From Glandiceps talaboti (taxonomy: Eukaryota; Hemichordata; Enteropneusta; Spengelidae), in NCBI RefSeq assembly GCF_964340395.1, contig NC_135549.1:26694595-26758594 (forward strand): a stretch of 64,000 nucleotides of DNA, given 5' to 3'. Made by a program: the position numbers and the translations under genes. Of this stretch, positions 22,207-32,515 are shown in pieces. The notes below the pieces were generated by a model. It was not told the origin of the DNA. It saw only the letters and a program-made list of their open reading frames with translations, and ran no database searches. How positions within the stretch are numbered: the first letter of the stretch is position 1; every line of letters starts with the position of its first letter.

Positions 22207-23184
22207 ATGGAGGACGCGGAACAGAATCAACAGCGTTCAGCTGATCTACAACCTACTCGGCCTACCAGAGAATCGACCCGGAGCCAAACGAGTCGTCGTA
22301 GATACCCATCTGACAGCACCGAGTGCATGAGACAGCGAAATTTGAAAAGGAAGTTACAACCATCGAATAAACATGGTAAACTAACTTTTTATTATGAAAT
22401 CGAAGATGATAAAACAGTTTGTTTCTCCCCTCCACTGTCTATGGTTTAATAAAGTCGACCGGGTAAAAATGATAATGGGTGGCAATACTACTTCAACATC
22501 AACGCATGATACTCTTTGCACAGTTTTGGATAACTTGTCACTTAGACCGTCAGTTGACCTAATGATGTAGATCTTGACATTGTTGATCAACAACCCATGG
22601 AAGGGTCAGATTTTGCCTTTGCAACCATAGACGATAATTTGCAGTTGGGTTCCAACGAGCAAATGTTTGTTTGTACGTACGACAAAGGCTCTACAGAAAC
22701 TGGGAGACACTGCACTGCAGTTGGGCATCGTCGTAAATGTACAACATCGTCCATGAAAATAACCAAAGTTGATAAATTTGGACATGTTGTAGGCGCAACT
22801 TTGGTGTGTTCCCAGGACAGTTCACATGCCATACGCTTGAAATCGTCTCCTTAGGGGGTCTCTTTCTTGTAAATGTACGTATGTCCCACGGTTATTTTTC
22901 TTCTGGTTTGCTACCAAATCAATATATATTCTTAAGTTTGTACAGAGGCCACTATTGGAGAGATCGGGGAAAATCATTGCATGCAATGCAAACATCTTAT
23001 GCAGAAGTGGTTGATGACCTATCCAAAGCATCTAGGTCGAAACAGCGTTGCAGGAGGAAATGGCGGCTACAGGATTTGTGTCTCAGGAGCGGAGAATGAA
23101 GCATTGCGAGATGGTATCGGAATCCTCAGCGATGCTCGTCACTGCTGGTGGAAAAACGCTAAATTTTCGGATGCTGTTTGCTTG

Positions 23185-23545
23185 GGATTTCTATCTATCT
23201 ATCTGTATAATACCAGCTAATCTCCTTACGGATATCACAGCTGGGTGAAGGGGTGCATTCAAAAAACCTAGTAGTAGTGTTTATGTAGATTTGCCTTGAA
23301 AGTATCAGTGTCCTGACAGACTTTCATATCAGGGCTTAGTGAGTTCCAGTCCCTAATGGTTTTAGGAAAGAAACTGTGCTGATACGCTTGGTGTTTAAGC
23401 CCAAGGTGCTTAAAACGGCCTCTTCTACCTGGTGCTAGAAGACTGGTGTCTCTCGTGATTGCTATTTCTCCATTTACAATTTGGAATAGTAATATTAATC
23501 TAGCATTTTGTCGTCTATCTGTTAATGGTTCCCATTTCAAACTCT
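23185..23545 (-). mobile_element. LINE 3' fragment nested in the dead transposase
   Basis: On the minus strand, 23540-23268 encodes the last 90 residues of a jockey/CR1-group reverse transcriptase: WEPLTDRRQNARLILLFQIV, then a histidine-poor turn, then YQHSFFPKTIRDWNSLSPDM and FKANLHKHYY, then stop. The layout (R-R-x-x-A-R-L, S-F-F-P-x-T-I-x-x-W-N) is characteristic. It is heavily 5'-truncated and ends in tctatctatc repeats at about 23190. Transposase sequence resumes on the other side. Confidence 0.7.
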
Positions 23546-23679
23546 ATTTCTATTGCACAAAGTGCTCTGTGTTGAAATCATCATTAACATGACTAAGGCT
23601 GATCCCTGTAGTCAATGGCATGAACTTGAAGGCGTGGAGCGTATATATGAATGCTTTGAAAGTAATGAATGTGCTATAA

Positions 23680-23681
<2 letters not shown>

Positions 23682-23710
<29 letters not shown>
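23682..23710. repeat. (CA)n microsatellite
   Basis: Fourteen CA units inside the dead transposase. Confidence 0.95.
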
Positions 23711-24483
23711 TATGACAATAATGCTAGCTAGTGTCACAAAATATGTGAGAGACGATCACCCAAACACGATAAACAGTAAAGACACCTGGCACATAACTAA
23801 GGGTATCGCCAGAGAAGCTAAAAAAAAAAATCAGTAACGGGCCAAAATATAAAGAAAATATATGTTGGCACTCAAAATTGTCAGACAAGGCAATTAAAAC
23901 ACATTTACTGGTCGATGAAAACCTGCAACGGAAATGCGACACTACTAAGACGTCGAATTGACACCATATTGTTGTACTACCAAGGCAAACACGAGGACTG
24001 GCATACAGACTCACCTGCAAAAGTGATGTAAACTATGAGCCAACGAAAACACTGATAACTGATCCGGTGGTGGAAAAAATGCTTCTTAGGTTTCTGCATA
24101 GCTTACCCGTATATAGAGACTCGGAGAGCGATTGTCACTGTCATGATCCACACTATGTCGAATCATTCAACAACACATCGTCTTAGGCTTTGCACGAGAA
24201 TTGTACGAACTGTACAAAAGTGTAGATCGACTGGTAACATCATCACGGTTAGTTGTTAGTTGATTCTACTAATCCGAGGCGACAATCCACTGCCCCAGTA
24301 CGAGTTCGAAAAACTTTCACATTCAAAACGAAACTATGGGAGAAATGGTTAGAAGTATTGTATAGACAGTAGACCAGGGAATTAGGTAATGACAATATTA
24401 TGATTCACAGTGTAGTCTTTGTTTACATTTATTTAACGCACGCGTTCTACTTTTGGAGGTGTGAGATCAGCTGTTGTAATTTG

Positions 24484-25626
24484 CTACTTTTTGTTCACAA
24501 AGAAACTATTACGTTTGAGTTGGCCCCGTCCACTTTTTAAATTTTTTCTCAGTAGGGCCCTACCGAGCGTTACGGGTTTAAGTTTCAAGGGCATAACTTG
24601 ATTAATCAAGTGAAATTCTTTAAGCATGCCAATAGCTTGTTCTACTCTAATTCGAAGTGATGCAGTGTACTTTAACTCAGAGTCTAAACTATCCGGATTA
24701 TTCAATCGTTTTCCTTTAGCTGTCTTACACTTTCTCGTGAATGGTGCACGTGGTATTTTCAGAGTAGCCCTTTTTTCTGTTAACAGATCCCTAATAGTAA
24801 ATCTTCTATATGCCATTATTTCATCTGCCGGTTCAACAAGCTTGTTTTAGTGATATATCGATCTGAAACATTTCCTCCCCAAAGTCGTGAAACAAAAGGA
24901 ACAAGGAGTTTGTGCGTGTTATGATTTTTGTATGAACTGTATATTGTAACTTAAGCTGCTGGGGGTCATTGAAAAATTCTGTACAGTTGATCATGGCTCT
25001 AGTATTGGGGAAACATGTTTTAAAAGAAAGAAGCATATACTTGTTTATTTGCTGACGAGAAGGCCATTGTAGAAGATGCATCATAATTCTTGCTAACACT
25101 GTTATCCACGTTGTAAATGTCTGTGAAACGCGACTTTGAGAAACACCAAACAGATCTCCAAGAACACTAGATAAAAACCTTAACCTTAATTTCATAAATG
25201 TTAAAATAAACTCTTCAAACTTTGTCATTTTCCTTTGGGGTCCAGGTTTACCCTCAACTATCTTTACGCTGATACTTGGGTTCACTAGAAGAACGACAAC
25301 CACTCTAATACTTAAGTTTTGGAGTAAACGAAAAGACCAAATTAAACAGTGAATACAGTAATGCAATACTAGGGACTCCTGTATATAATTTGACAGACTT
25401 GTCTGTTTTTCTAAAACTTTATCAACAACAAAGATAGTGTCCCAGTGTCATTCAGTTTTGTAGTCATTCTTTTATTCACAGTCTCAAGTTTATCTACGTA
25501 TACAATTGTTGGATCTGTCTGCACAGAAACATCCACCACACTCAGATCTGTATCATCCGTTGCTTCTTTGGTGACTGCATATTGATGGTCATTAGGTAGT
25601 GGGGTTGATATGCCTTGTTTAAACTA
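24484..25626 (-). pseudogene. Decayed Harbinger/IS5-like transposase
   Basis: Minus-strand segments in order are: an acidic N-terminus with DVSVQTDPTIVYVDKLETVN; a helix-turn-helix block (GPQRKMTKFEEFILTFMKLR then FGVSQSRVSQTFTTWI); WPSRQQINKYM; the catalytic strand MINCTEFF; then YRRFTIRDLLTEKRATLKIP and LRIRVEQAIGMLKEFHLIN. This is the order in DDE_Tnp_4/Harbinger-type endonucleases, where the strand normally reads D-C-T-E-I-F. Here the first Asp is Asn. Frameshifts near 25400 and 24840 break the frame. The partner MYB-like protein was not found. Confidence 0.7.
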
Positions 25627-25754
25627 TGCAAACAATGAAACAAATCAGCTCAGTCACATCATTCAATGTTGAATTCAGTTCATGTCAGTAGCAATCATTC
25701 ATTTATTGAGAGTTTGTAGAGTATTCAAAACAATAATATACAAAATCTTGTAAA

Positions 25755-25819
<65 letters not shown>

Positions 25820-25820
25820 C
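25755..25820. repeat. (CAA)n tract, 3' tail of LINE-A
   Basis: About twenty CAA units (GTT on the minus strand) lie immediately beyond the 3' end of LINE-A. I interpret them as the simple-repeat tail made during reverse transcription, possibly expanded since. Confidence 0.8.
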
Positions 25821-26058
25821 TTCCTTTTCAGAAAGTAATAATGTGTTTATTCAAAACACTATAGGCCTCCGGCCCAAAAGTATACATAACACAAAATCAG
25901 GTACAGACTTGAGGGAGCAAAGGAAAATACTTATAGCTTTCAAAAACAAAATAACAAAGCATAATATCAAAGCAGCACTTAGTGAAAAGAAAATAACCAA
26001 AAGTAATGTACAATCAAATCTGTCAAAATGTATATTGCAAGTGTTACAGAATTCCAGT
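25821..26058 (-). other. LINE-A 3' untranslated region with terminal stem
   Basis: On the minus strand the element ends GGGCCGGAGGCCTATAGTGT, then TTTTGAATAAACAC and a short run to the GTT tail. GGGCCGGAGGCC (plus 25863-25874) can form a short GC stem and is followed by AATAAA. LINE-B has the same arrangement (GGGCCGCTGGCC then AATAAA). Confidence 0.6.
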
Positions 26059-29000
26059 TCAAAACATTTCATGTGAACTTGATCTCTTTTTCATTGAAAA
26101 AAATAAAAACTTGGCAAGCTGTCTAATAACTGCTGTATTATTGGATTCCATGAGCATTACAAACTTTTCGGTGTTTGGTAGTGTATGGTATAATCTAGGT
26201 AAGTATTGTTCTCTGAGTTCAGTGTACAGTGGACAAACTAAGCAAAAATGGTACTCGTCTTCTATAGTATTCAAATTACAGTGCAGACATATTCTTTCAG
26301 TTCTCAGCAGATCGAGCTGTCTACCAGTTTCTACATTTAAACTGTGTGTGGAAATCCTAAAATGGCATAGTGCATTTCTAAAACATAGTTTGTCCAGTAC
26401 GGTTAAATATTTTTCTCTATTGAACAGTGATTTGAAAGTGCGATAGGTATCTAGTTTGGGGTATAAACACAATTTTGATTTCCACTCTTGCATATACATG
26501 TCTCTGGAGCGCTGTTTAAATAAACTTAAAAATGTTTTTGTACACTCTACACCCTGATTAAACCAGGCCTCACCCAATCCATTTGTAAAAAGTAGCTTTT
26601 TAACCCCTAATGCCCAACAATTCTTTTCATTTTCTGCCTCATAAAATTGAAAACTATAACATTTGTGGGGTAAACGGTCTTGCGGTAGAGACAATAACCT
26701 CAACCAGTACTTGATAACTCTAGCTAGTCTAATTGTACGAACTGGAAAACGACCTAATTCTCCCTTGACAGCTAAATTAGGAGCATTGTGATATACTTTC
26801 AAAATATGACAACAAAATTTATTCTGGACAATTTCAATTTGTTCACCTGTATGTAAACCCCACACCTCACTCCCATACATCAAAATTGGTAAAATTTTAC
26901 AGTCAAAGACTTTGAAAGCCAAAGAAATGTCAATATTCCCAAAACGACTAAGTGCTGTTTTTACATTAAAAAGTGCTTTGGACGCTTGCAATGCAAGCTG
27001 CTTCTGTGCTTGATTCCATAACCCTGAACTAGATAACATAATACCAAGGTAGCAATAGGATGAAACTACTTCCAATAGTTTACCATCCAATAACCATTTT
27101 TCTGAGGATTTTAGCCTCCCCCCGTTTCTAAATACTATCACTTTCGATTTAGAGGTGTTAACTTTAAGTTTCCATTTCTTTGTATATGAGGACAAATTAT
27201 TCAATAATCTTTGTAGACCAATTTGAGTTGTACTAAATAAAGCAAGATCATCTGCAAAAAGTAAAAAGAATAGTTTGATGGTTGCAATGTGTACACCTGC
27301 ATACTCATGTTCACAAGCTTTGCCTAGGTCATTTATAAATAAGGTGAATAATAGGGGTGATAATACGCTACCTTGTTGAACTCCTAGTTCACACCTGAAA
27401 AACTCAGTTAAACCATCTGGGCATCGAATACAAGCTGTCACATTTGCATACATTGAACGCAACACACTGAATAATTTTCCCCTAAGACCAGCTTTAAATA
27501 ATTTATAAAACAAAAGACTATGATTGATTCTATCAAAGGCTTTCTCTTGGTCTATGAATGCACAATATAATCTACCACTGAGGTGCAAATAACGGTCAAT
27601 TATGGTACGAAGAATAAAAATATTATCGGTTGTTGAATACTTCTTACGGAATCCAGCCTGTTCTTCAACTAGAGGGGAAATAACTTCTGACCACACTGTA
27701 AGTCTATGTAAAATTATGTCACTAAAGACCTTGTTTAGTGTTGGTAAGAGAGTGATACCCCTATAATTATTTACGGAATCAATTGAACCTTTCTTATGTA
27801 GGGGCATAATTAAACCTTTAGCTAAAATATCTGGAAAACACCCACTGTCAAATATCCTATTAAACAAATGTAATATCAATGACTTAAGTGTACTTGGGGC
27901 ATTTTTTAAAATTGTAGGAGTTATTCCATCAAACCCTGGGGCTTTCCTATCTTTTAGTCTAGACATAGAGTTATCCAGTTCATCCATAGTTATCTCAGTA
28001 TCGAGAATGTTCAAATCAAAATCGGTGGTATTAAAATCGGTGTCAGTTATATTTAGGTTATCTAGCAATAGTTTTACTTCTTCTAAAAAGGCATGGGAAG
28101 GGTCCTCACCTTGAACCACAGGTTCACTAAATAAAGATGAAAAATATGTAACCCAGTCTTTTGGTTTGATATTGGCAGGTATACCTCCCTTTCTTGGACT
28201 AATTTTTGACCAAAAGGCTCTAGAATTGGACTGGCTTGCTAACAGTGCTAGATGCATTTTCTCTGATTAAAAAAACTCTCGCTTTTTCGCCCTCAATAGA
28301 GAGTGATATTGATTCCGTAGATAAATATAACTATTCAAGTTGTTGTCAGACCTACTATTTCTAAAATAATTTAGAGATTTTCTAACTAGTAACTTTAGAT
28401 GTCTACATTCATGATCAAACCAACCCCTAGAATTCCCATTATTAGAGATAAAGCTGGTCTTAGGGGTAACCTTCATGCTCTTTGCAGATTGTTGGATTAG
28501 GTCAATAAGCAGCCCCAGAAGTATCAGTTTCCAAAAGTAAATGAAAATGATCAATTTGACGTCTCCCAATTGAGTTCTCCCAAAATAAGTTGAAAGATTC
28601 TCTGTGGCTATCTCTCCACGCATACTTGGTATATGCAGATGTTTCACTGACCAAAGTACTACTATTGTTGCCTGACTCTGTCACCAATGGAAATTTCAAA
28701 TCAAAAAGTACTGGGTGATGGTCTGATTCAGCCCGTTCATCAGACACACAAAAATGACTGAATAGATCAAAATTACACTTATCAGCTAAAACATAGTCTA
28801 TTACACTCCCACCAGTATCCTTGGTATATGTGAAATATCCCTTATCTATATCATCAAATAATCTGCCATTTATAATTCTCATCTGAGTATTTTTACAAAA
28901 ATCAAGTAAAAGTTGGCCATATGCATTTGTTGTTTCATCCATAGAAGTTCTAACAGAAATGTCATTATCAATTAAATAATCATCACCCAGTGGAACAAAA

Positions 29001-29644
29001 TGGTTTGTATCATCAGTGACATAGTCAGGATCATTCGCAGTCCGCGCATTAAAATCACCACAAATTATAAAGTCAAAGTTAGGAAATTTAGAATTATACA
29101 ATGCTAGCTCATCTTCAAGAATAGTGAAATTTTGCTGGTCGGAATAACTACTAGAACCCTGTGGTGAAAAGTACAGAACTCCAAAACATAATTTCAAGTG
29201 TTCAAATTTGAAAACAACCCAGACAATGTCATCTGTTGAGACACTTTTACAAATGTTTACACACTTACAGTATTTCGAACGATAAAATATACTTATTCCA
29301 CCAGAATTTCTACCCAAATGTTTTCTTTTGGATCTAGTAACATGATAACTCTCATAATCTTTCAGCGAAAAGGTATCTTTGGCAGTAGCCCATGTTTCTG
29401 TTAGAAATATAAAATCATATTGTTGTAAATAAATACGTAAATCATCATTGTCCCATTTACTTTTCAAACCATTAATGTTCCAAAGTATACAAGAAATGGA
29501 ACCGTAAGACACGTTAAATACCTTATTAGTAGGGGGTTGATACAAACCGTCGGAAGTACATGTATTTTCAGTCTCTACATTGTTCCTTTCAGTGAGTACA
29601 CTTGTGTCCCTGGAGTTTCTCTTCGATGGGCCTTGGCCACACCC
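26059..29644 (-). pseudogene. LINE-A ORF2: APE endonuclease and reverse transcriptase, two lesions
   Basis: Minus strand, in order: apurinic-type endonuclease (WNINGL near 29460, FLTETWA, ICGDFNAR, SDHHPVLFDL near 28700), a linker, and reverse transcriptase with motif A FIDQEKAFDRINHSLL, motif B GVQQGSVLSPLLFTLFINDL and the catalytic FADD at 27258-27247. A C-terminal Cys/His cluster reads CLHCNLNTIEDEYHFCLVCP. The whole is close to 1190 residues, as expected for jockey/CR1-group elements. Only a frameshift near 28503 and a TAA at 28269-28267 interrupt it. The frame is the same as ORF1: from the ORF1 stop at 29647-29645, 33 sense codons run into the endonuclease region with no AUG, and the first in-frame AUG lies well inside the endonuclease. 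Confidence 0.85.
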
Positions 29645-30661
29645 TTAGCCACTACTTAGTTTCTTTAGACATGGTTCAGTTTTACTATCATCTATTACAA
29701 AAATGTTACCGTCGACAACAAGTTTATCATATCGCAAAGATGCTTTCTTATTTTCGTCTTTGGCGGCACGTAGAAATGGCCCAAGCTTCCATCGTTTCTC
29801 TCTCACCAGTGGCGGGAAGTCTTCACTGACTCTATATTGTCCTTTTCCCGAAATACCTTTACTGGCTCGGTACACCCTCTCTCTGGTCTTGTAACTGTTA
29901 AACTTAACGATGATTGGGTTAGGTTGGGTCTTCGCATTTTTCAATCTATGTGCTCTTTCTATGTCCACGCTATCACTATCCATGTTTAGCTCGCCCGCAA
30001 TAAACTCACGCACTTTCACTTCTGTATCGTCCCACGTCTCCGAATTAGATTGCTCAATTCCGTGTATAATCAAATTGTTCCTTCTCTGTTGTCCATTCAT
30101 ATAATCTTGTCTTTCTTCAATCTTCTTCAAGTTGTTTCTGAGTTCGACATTCTCCGTTTCTAGTTCGCCGATACGTCGATTTGCGTCGGCCAATTCCTTT
30201 TCTACACCATGAATACAGTCTCTAAGATCATTTGTTCTCTTCTCTGCTCTGTCCTCGAGTTGTGAAAATCTGTCTTCAAGTGTGTTGTGTAATGATGTAA
30301 TTTTACTATCGATAAACTCTTTTAGCTGTGCGACAATTTCGCCGTCTCCTTGTGGTGTTACAACCAAATCTCTTGACTCACGTTCGGGCGACGCCCCAGG
30401 ACTTTTGAATAAGGATAAAGTTTCTGTCAATTTACACTGCCTGGTTCTCATACCTTGCTGGTTTTGTTTGTCATTTTTTGACATAGGACCTGGGTTGGAC
30501 TCGACATCGCCACATACCAATAGGCTCAGGAGCAGGGTCAGTCTAATGCACAGACTCAAGTGTAGTGAACAGCCAATATGGCGGCCAACACGTGTTCTGC
30601 CTTGCAGTGGTTGGGTGAAACTACCGATTTTTGACCTCCATATAGCGAGTGACACTCCCAT
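29645..30661 (-). CDS. LINE-A ORF1: leader-2A, coiled coil and RRM-like RNA-binding protein
   Basis: An ATG at 30661 in good context (aagATGG) opens 338 codons. Residues 1-50 form a leader whose second half is hydrophobic (LHLSLCIRLTLLLSLLVC). Residues 51-59 are GDVESNPGP, the 2A ribosome-skipping signature. About residues 130-195 form a coiled coil (LEDRFSQLEDRAEKRTNDLR; NRRIGELETENVELRNNLKK). NNLIIHGIEQ and DIERAHRL then mark an RRM-like and C-terminal domain like that of L1 ORF1 protein, which binds RNA as a trimer and acts as a chaperone. The frame has no lesion. If the 2A works, the leader is released and the RNA-binding protein starts with Pro-Met-Ser-Lys. ORF2 follows in the same frame. 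Confidence 0.85.
   Translation of the reverse strand: MGVSLAIWRSKIGSFTQPLQGRTRVGRHIGCSLHLSLCIRLTLLLSLLVCGDVESNPGPMSKNDKQNQQGMRTRQCKLTETLSLFKSPGASPERESRDLVVTPQGDGEIVAQLKEFIDSKITSLHNTLEDRFSQLEDRAEKRTNDLRDCIHGVEKELADANRRIGELETENVELRNNLKKIEERQDYMNGQQRRNNLIIHGIEQSNSETWDDTEVKVREFIAGELNMDSDSVDIERAHRLKNAKTQPNPIIVKFNSYKTRERVYRASKGISGKGQYRVSEDFPPLVREKRWKLGPFLRAAKDENKKASLRYDKLVVDGNIFVIDDSKTEPCLKKLSSG
30485..30511 (-). other. 2A (StopGo) translational recoding motif
   Basis: The minus strand encodes GDVESNPGP, matching the D-V/I-E-x-N-P-G-P consensus exactly. It is preceded by a Leu-rich helix, as in active 2A sequences. In this family the ribosome omits the Gly-Pro bond and continues, yielding two proteins from one frame. 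Leader-like 2A sequences at the N-terminus of LINE ORFs are known in some marine invertebrates. Confidence 0.9.
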
Positions 30662-31238
30662 CTTCTCTAGAATGACTCAGAAGTCCATAAATATAACTTA
30701 GATAAGTCACTTTGTAGAAATTTCCGATATTCAAGCGCTACAAATCAATACCAACAGGAGCGCAATTTGAACACATGTCCGCCGTTCCGTACTCTATTGT
30801 CTTCCTTTGGAAAAACTCAAAATACAGCAATTCAAACTTTGCAGTCATCTAGGTATTACAAAAGGTGTCGGCATTAGAGATATTACTAATACTACCTAAA
30901 AAGTGATTTTAAAATGGTGGTTCTTTAAATCATGTAATAGGTTGGGTATAAACTAAATTTATGGGGCGTATTATTTCTAATCACGGGCAACAAAATTACA
31001 ATAATAGTGGCTTAATGGTGTTAGACTCAAATTATTAGGTCGTGCAGTATACGCGTACTAAATCTACATCACACTTACGAAAACAATTAACCTGGCAACT
31101 GCTATGTGACTTCTACCTCCTCACAAATCCCATCATATCACTTAGAATACGTGATGTCATTATCTGGTGAGGGGTTGATATCGTTGTCGATCACAGCATG
31201 CAGCAGGTTGGTTCACGTTGTCGTTGGGGACTTCATTT
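30662..31238. other. Probable LINE-A 5' region and unassigned sequence
   Basis: The first 100 or so bases beyond the ORF1 start are probably the LINE 5' untranslated region, but no boundary or target duplication is visible. The rest shows no gene. Confidence 0.35.
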
Positions 31239-31591
31239 TCATACACTAGACGTATACGACACTTGAATGTTGAACGTGTAGTTAGACACTTCGTTTTTCC
31301 CCAGTTGTTGTACATAGCTATAGGGAAATAAAGTCGGGATAGGATGCACTTCTGTTGGACCCTGATTTCCTCTAAAATGACGGGAGCAAACCCTGGAAAA
31401 TTTGTCAGGTTGCCCTGATGCTTCCCTCCTCAGAAGTTTCAACCACTGCCGCCGCTGTCGTATTGACTTGGATTTCGTTGGAAACGGGTGAAATGTAACG
31501 TTACACCTTTCATCCATGGATACTTTTCGAGTTTTCCAAGCTTTGCTGTCGCTGAGCTACACCCAGGTGCATTGCAGTAGTAATTGGGCAT
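31239..31591 (-). pseudogene. THAP zinc-finger domain exon with a one-base frame break
   Basis: On the minus strand, ATG at 31591 begins MPNYYCNAPGCSSATAKLGK, giving the first Cys pair (C-x4-C) of a THAP finger. About 25 codons later the frame must shift by one base. It then reads VTFHPFPTKSKSIRQRRQWL, the conserved F-P and Trp, and DKFSRVCSRHF, the C-x2-H pair. IPTLFPY matches the closing A-V-P-T-I-F segment. THAP fingers bind DNA and occur in host regulators and in P-element and Kolobok-type transposases. The break, near 31500, may be a real mutation or a base-calling error. No downstream exon was identified; LINE-A begins about 580 bp further on. Confidence 0.65.
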
Positions 31592-32208
31592 CTTAGCAAC
31601 TTTTACGACTCACGTAGGTAACAATTATTTGACGAAAAAAATTCATTGACAACGATAACTTTACGCGGTCGTATTTACCGAGTAGACGACAACCATCTTG
31701 AAATTCTAGCCCTACCGCGTACCGTCACATAAATAAACAGAATTCAAAAGCAGGTTTAACAACCACAAGTCTTCATTTAAACTTGATCACAAGAAGAAAG
31801 ACACTGCGCTCAGTAAATACATTTGGCACCTAAAAGACAGTAAAACTAATTACGACGTCAGTTCTCAAGCAGGCTTCCTCATACTCTTACGTTACCAAAC
31901 GATGTCAACTATGTCTCTGGGAAAAGTATTTTATTATAACTGCCGACAAATCAACGAACTTGAACAGCAGAACTGAATTTATCAGTAAATGCCGGCACGC
32001 TAACAAGTTCTTACTTAATAATACGTAGCCTTTGTTGTCAATCTTTTTGTGTACACACAGCCGTCAGTGAACACACATAAGTTATGTACATAAAGCAGAA
32101 TGTATAGCTAACGAATACTATTAAACCACGCTATTACACCCGATGATCCTTCTGGTGAAACGGTCCGTAGTGTAATTCCACAATGTAATATCAGACTCGT
32201 CTTCTTTC

Positions 32209-32210
<2 letters not shown>
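31592..32210. other. Unassigned sequence upstream of the THAP exon
   Basis: It would hold the THAP gene promoter if the gene is live. It contains CCATCTTG (31692-31699), similar to a YY1 site, on the plus strand. Nothing else is recognised. Confidence 0.35.

Positions 32211-32211
<1 letters not shown>

Positions 32212-32273
<62 letters not shown>
32212..32273. repeat. (TA)n microsatellite
   Basis: A pure TA run ending just before the probable 5' region of LINE-B. Confidence 0.95.
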
Positions 32274-32285
<12 letters not shown>

Positions 32286-32515
32286 CACAATGGGTTAGCA
32301 ATGGCCGTGCCCTTTGTCAGACGTGACTGAGTGTCGTCCTTTATCGTTTGATGGGATTTATATGATAAATACTGTAGCTAACACGAGACAGAGTGACAGA
32401 GGTTTGTGACGTGCGTTTTTGTCCTATGCTCTACAAATTCAACAACCCTGCTGGACAATATTCAAATAACTATTTTTGTGAAGTACAGAGTCGAAGGTAA
32501 GGGTCTCGTGATTGC

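Larger units (their letters stand above)
22207..24372 (+). pseudogene. Decayed DDE-type DNA transposase, interrupted by a LINE
   Basis: Protein-like segments follow in order across shifting plus-strand frames. First comes an N-terminal start (MEDAEQNQQRSADL) with basic RKLQPSNKHGKL. Then DVDLDIVDQQPMEGSDFAFA to the stop near 22854, then RNSVAGGNGGYRICVSGAEN with GILSDARHCWWKNAKFSDAV. After the LINE insertion come DTWHITKGIAREAKKK, TCNGNATLLRRRIDTILLYY, KTLITDPVVEKMLLRFLHSL, HDPHYVESFNN and KLWEKWLEVLYRQ. D-A-R-H, W-H-x-x-K and E-S-F-N-N are the layout of large animal DDE transposases of the Kolobok/THAP9-like kind. The superfamily assignment is an inference. At least five frameshifts or stops and the insertion make it dead. 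Confidence 0.5.

Noticed and set aside
25755-25820. The CAA run as a polyglutamine/polyasparagine coding tract
   Set aside because: It sits exactly at the 3' end of a LINE and is better explained as the element's tail.
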